DNA from: Bacteroidaceae bacterium
Lineage (GTDB): Bacteria > Bacteroidota > Bacteroidia > Bacteroidales > Bacteroidaceae
Direction of reading: 5' to 3'
Assembly (NCBI GenBank): GCA_017546505.1
Contig: JAFYWV010000067.1
Location: forward strand, 1-61,259
DNA: 61,259 bases
Position 1 is the first letter of the stretch, and every line of letters begins with the position of its first letter. Positions 56,848 through 61,259 of the stretch are shown one piece after another. The notes under the pieces were generated by a model, which saw only the letters and a program-made list of their open reading frames with translations, had not been told where the DNA came from and searched no databases. Both the position numbers and the translations under genes were made by a program.

Positions 56848-56941
56848 TGTGTTGAAACTACGATAACCGCAACATCGGCACAGGAGCATCAGGGAGAGCC
56901 CAGCTCCAAAGATCGGTATCGGCTCGTGGAACAGGTGAAAT

Positions 56942-58689
<1,748 letters not shown>

Positions 58690-58698
58690 GAAAAAATT

Positions 58699-59430
58699 AT
58701 GTTTTCAACAGCAATAAACTTTGCACAACAGGTTGTACACACCGGTGCATCATACGATTACACATACCTGATACTTTTCATAGGTATTGCAATCGTCAGC
58801 TACATCGTGCAGGCCAACCTCAAAAGCAAATTCGAGAAATACTCGAAGATGCCGGTTGCGATGACCGGATATGACGCTGCAGTGAAGATGTTGCACGACA
58901 ACGGCATATACGATGTCAAGGTAACCAGCACCCCCGGTACCCTAACCGACCACTACAACCCTGCGACAAAGACAGTCAACCTGAGCCAGGGAGTGTACAA
59001 CTCGGCAAGCATAGCAGCAGTTGCTGTTGCCGCCCACGAGTGCGGCCACGCAGTGCAGCACGCAAGAGCATACGCCCCGCTAAAGATGCGCTCTGCATTG
59101 GTGCCCATAGTGTCGTTCTCATCAAACATAATGACCTGGGTACTGCTCATCGGCATTCTCACTGTGCAGACTATGCCCGGACTGCTTTTGGCAGGTATCA
59201 TACTGTTTGCGACAACAACACTTTTCAGCTTCATCACCCTGCCTGTCGAGGTGGACGCAAGCCGCAGAGCACTGGTCTGGTTGCAGACAGCCGGAATAAC
59301 AAATTCAAGAAATCACAAATTCGCTTGCGGAGCACTGCGCTCGGCAGCATATACATACGTTGTTGCAGCACTGTCGTCACTGGCCACACTGCTCTACTAC
59401 GTTATGATATTTATGAACAGACGCGACTGA
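58699..59430 (+). CDS. Zinc metallopeptidase (YugP-type membrane protein)
   Basis: 243 residues. N-terminal helix, then AVAAHECGHAVQHARAY with the HExxH zinc site, and LPVEVDASRRALVW as the third ligand region, with further helices between. This is the YugP (DUF, neutral zinc metallopeptidase type 2) family, inner membrane; substrate unknown. 9 bp after purA and 6 bp before hisS. Confidence 0.92.
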   Translation: MFSTAINFAQQVVHTGASYDYTYLILFIGIAIVSYIVQANLKSKFEKYSKMPVAMTGYDAAVKMLHDNGIYDVKVTSTPGTLTDHYNPATKTVNLSQGVYNSASIAAVAVAAHECGHAVQHARAYAPLKMRSALVPIVSFSSNIMTWVLLIGILTVQTMPGLLLAGIILFATTTLFSFITLPVEVDASRRALVWLQTAGITNSRNHKFACGALRSAAYTYVVAALSSLATLLYYVMIFMNRRD

Positions 59431-59436
59431 TTTAAA

Positions 59437-60798
59437 ATGGCAGCAAAACCATCAATACCTAAAGGAACAAGGGATTTTTCACCCATTGAGATGTCCCGCA
59501 GAAATTACATCTTCGACACCATACGCAAGGCATTCCACCTGTTCGGTTTCCAGCAGATTGAGACGCCGGCAATGGAGAACCTATCGACACTGATGGGAAA
59601 ATATGGCGAAGAGGGAGACAAACTACTATTCAAGATACAGAACTCGGGCGACTACTTCAAGGGACTCACCGACGAGGAGCTACTGAGCCGCAACGCCGCA
59701 AAACTTGCATCAAAGTTCTGCGAGAAGGGCTTACGCTACGACCTCACCGTACCTTTCGCACGCTACGTGGTTATGCACCGCGAAGAGCTGTCGTTCCCCT
59801 TCAAACGCTACCAGATACAGCCCGTGTGGCGTGCCGACCGTCCACAGAAAGGACGTTACCGCGAGTTCTACCAGTGCGACGCCGACATCATCGGCAACAA
59901 CTCGCTCATCAATGAGGTAGAGCTAATACAGCTCATTGACTATGTGTTCGAGAAACTGAACATACGCGTTGCCATAAAGCTCAACAACCGCAAGGTTCTT
60001 GCCGGCATTGCCGACGTCATTGGCGAGCCCGAGAAGATTATTGACATCACCGTTGCCATTGACAAGATTGACAAGATTGGCCTTGACGGCGTGATTGCCG
60101 AGCTCAAGAGCAAGGAAATCAGCGACGAGTCAATAGAAAAACTGTTACCAATCCTCAAGGCACAGGGCAATAACGACGAGAAGATGCATATTCTTGCCCA
60201 GACACTCAGCGGCAATGCCATTGGCGAAAAGGGTGTCGAGGAGTTGCAGTTCATCCTTGATACGATAAAGGGAATAGGCATAAAGAGCACGCTCGATATT
60301 GACCTCACCCTTGCGCGAGGCCTCAACTACTACACAGGTGCAATCCTTGAGGTGAAGGCATTGGACGTTGCCATTGGCAGCATCACCGGTGGCGGACGCT
60401 ACGACAACCTCACCGGCGTGTTCGGTATGGACGGAATGTCGGGTGTGGGTATCTCTTTTGGTGCCGACCGCATCTACGACGTGATGAACCAACTCGACCT
60501 CTACCCACAGGATGCCATCAGCACCACAAAGGTGATGTTTGTGAACTTTGGCGAGAAGGAGGCTATGCGCTCATTGCAGATTATCGGCGAGCTGCGCAAG
60601 GCTGGAATCTCGGCCGAACTGTTCCCAAGCAGCGACAAGATGAAGAAACAGATGGGATATGCCAACAACAAGGCCATTCCGTTTGTTGCCATCATTGGCG
60701 AGCAGGAGATGACCGACGGCACCGTTGCGCTGAAGAATATGACAACCGGCGAACAGAAAACAGTTACCGCCGAAGAACTGAAAGAGATGCTTGCATAA
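59437..60798 (+). CDS. hisS: Histidyl-tRNA synthetase
   Basis: 453 residues. Class II motifs: [26 protein letters not shown] (motif 2 start), [21 protein letters not shown], histidine-specific [24 protein letters not shown] and motif 3 [14 protein letters not shown]. The C-terminal anticodon-binding domain starts near [12 protein letters not shown]. It joins histidine to tRNA-His. Last gene of the fur-purA run. Confidence 0.97.
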   Translation: MAAKPSIPKGTRDFSPIEMSRRNYIFDTIRKAFHLFGFQQIETPAMENLSTLMGKYGEEGDKLLFKIQNSGDYFKGLTDEELLSRNAAKLASKFCEKGLRYDLTVPFARYVVMHREELSFPFKRYQIQPVWRADRPQKGRYREFYQCDADIIGNNSLINEVELIQLIDYVFEKLNIRVAIKLNNRKVLAGIADVIGEPEKIIDITVAIDKIDKIGLDGVIAELKSKEISDESIEKLLPILKAQGNNDEKMHILAQTLSGNAIGEKGVEELQFILDTIKGIGIKSTLDIDLTLARGLNYYTGAILEVKALDVAIGSITGGGRYDNLTGVFGMDGMSGVGISFGADRIYDVMNQLDLYPQDAISTTKVMFVNFGEKEAMRSLQIIGELRKAGISAELFPSSDKMKKQMGYANNKAIPFVAIIGEQEMTDGTVALKNMTTGEQKTVTAEELKEMLA

Positions 60799-60821
60799 AA
60801 GCAACACATAATAATTGAGTG

Positions 60822-60860
60822 AGGCTGAGTCAAAATGTAAATTTTGGCTCAGCCTTTTTA
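60822..60860 (+). terminator. hisS terminator
   Basis: 15-bp arms (60822-60836, 60841-60855) with one G-U, GTAA loop, followed by a T-run. Confidence 0.85.
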
Positions 60861-61259
60861 GTTTTTTTCGAATTGACAAAATATAAGGGTTGAAATGGCT
60901 CAGTAGAAATTTAGTGTGGGTATATAGTATCTTTAATTGGAAGGATTGGATCAGTAGCAAACCATTATTGGCTTCGTTTTTTGCTCGCCATAACATTCAA
61001 CGGCAGTCCTCAACCTTAATTGTTCACTTGAATTTTCTTCAAGTCGTTCTTTCATGTTCTTTTGGAGGCCAAAAGAACGAAAAGCCCCGGCACACGGAAA
61101 GCCCAGTCGGCCTCTTCTTTGTTCAGGAATTGCCATAGGCAATTTCCTTCAGTCGAAGAGTTCTTGCCACTTGAACCTTTCTGTTGATTTTTGGGTGATG
61201 CGGACCTTCCTCAGTTAGTCACTCGCCAAGGCGAGCACCTAACTAGCGGGCGAACATTC
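60861..61259. other. Terminal non-coding region with inverted repeats
   Basis: About 400 bp to the window edge. Three hairpins: 61056-61078 (10-bp perfect arms, GTTCTTTTGG), 61128-61144 (AATTGCC/GGCAATT), 61213-61244 (AGTTAG...CTAACT with inner CTCGCC/GGCGAG). A 63-residue minus-strand frame at 60951-61142 has no family resemblance. Probably a dispersed repeat or rRNA-proximal sequence where the assembly stops. Confidence 0.5.

Noticed and set aside
60951-61142. Small minus-strand protein-coding gene (63 residues)
   Set aside because: No promoter or family resemblance, overlaps hairpins, and the internal ATG gives only about 34 residues.

Overview
The window looks like a chromosomal contig from a gut-type Bacteroidales bacterium (Bacteroides/Prevotella-like; species not determined). 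The signs are: promoters of the Bacteroidetes type (TTTG or TTG near -33, TAnnTTTG near -7) before many genes; no obvious Shine-Dalgarno sites; a SusC/SusD pair; a SprA homologue of the type 9 secretion system; secreted proteins with type 9-like C-terminal tails; the Bacteroidales-restricted families DUF3316, DUF4491, DUF3467 and Peptidase_Mx1; and a tmRNA whose tag reads GNNNYALAA.

Layout. 1-5220: an AT-rich, leftward operon that looks foreign to the rest. It encodes a small DUF6140-like protein, a two-helix membrane coiled-coil protein with MORN-like C-terminus and a recent internal duplication, a TerB-like protein, a coiled-coil protein with an amphipathic N-terminus, and an HNH-motif protein with several membrane segments. 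This is the best candidate for an undescribed system (defence or membrane stress). Its far end is a perfect 142-bp palindrome at the contig edge, probably an assembly or library artefact. 5557-9253: fused cytochrome c biogenesis protein, MntP, tmRNA, AraC regulator. 9432-11883: glyS, an FKBP lipoprotein and DUF3467. 12087-16630: topoisomerase IV subunit A (with a C-terminal QLSLF clamp-binding-like motif), DUF3316, S41 peptidase. 16717-17358: tRNA-Leu, Nudix hydrolase.

17570-25075: a SusC/SusD uptake locus with a lipoprotein resembling Peptidase_Mx1 but lacking HExxH, and a double-thioredoxin lipoprotein. 25216-29905: secreted chitobiase-C-domain protein, M23 peptidase, GT2 glycosyltransferase, DUF4491. 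29990-35703: divergent GH2 beta-galactosidase and GH29 fucosidase, fitting host-glycan use. 35827-42007: cutC-xpt, a fib_succ_major lipoprotein, a heavy-metal permease with HMA domain, a transglutaminase-like protein. 42193-52455: ABC transporter, ruvA, sprA, L,D-transpeptidase. 52470-54472: phosphoethanolamine transferase and tRNA-Arg. 54710-60798: TPR protein, short AraC-type regulator, DNA alkylation repair protein, then a tight fur-purA-zinc peptidase-hisS run. The last 400 bp hold inverted repeats and no convincing gene.

The genes from 5557 rightward are mostly ordinary Bacteroidales core or glycan/envelope genes. Dispersed palindromic repeats occur at several places, one of them apparently in frame inside the metal permease. 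All family names come from reading the translated sequence and remembered family features; no database search was run.
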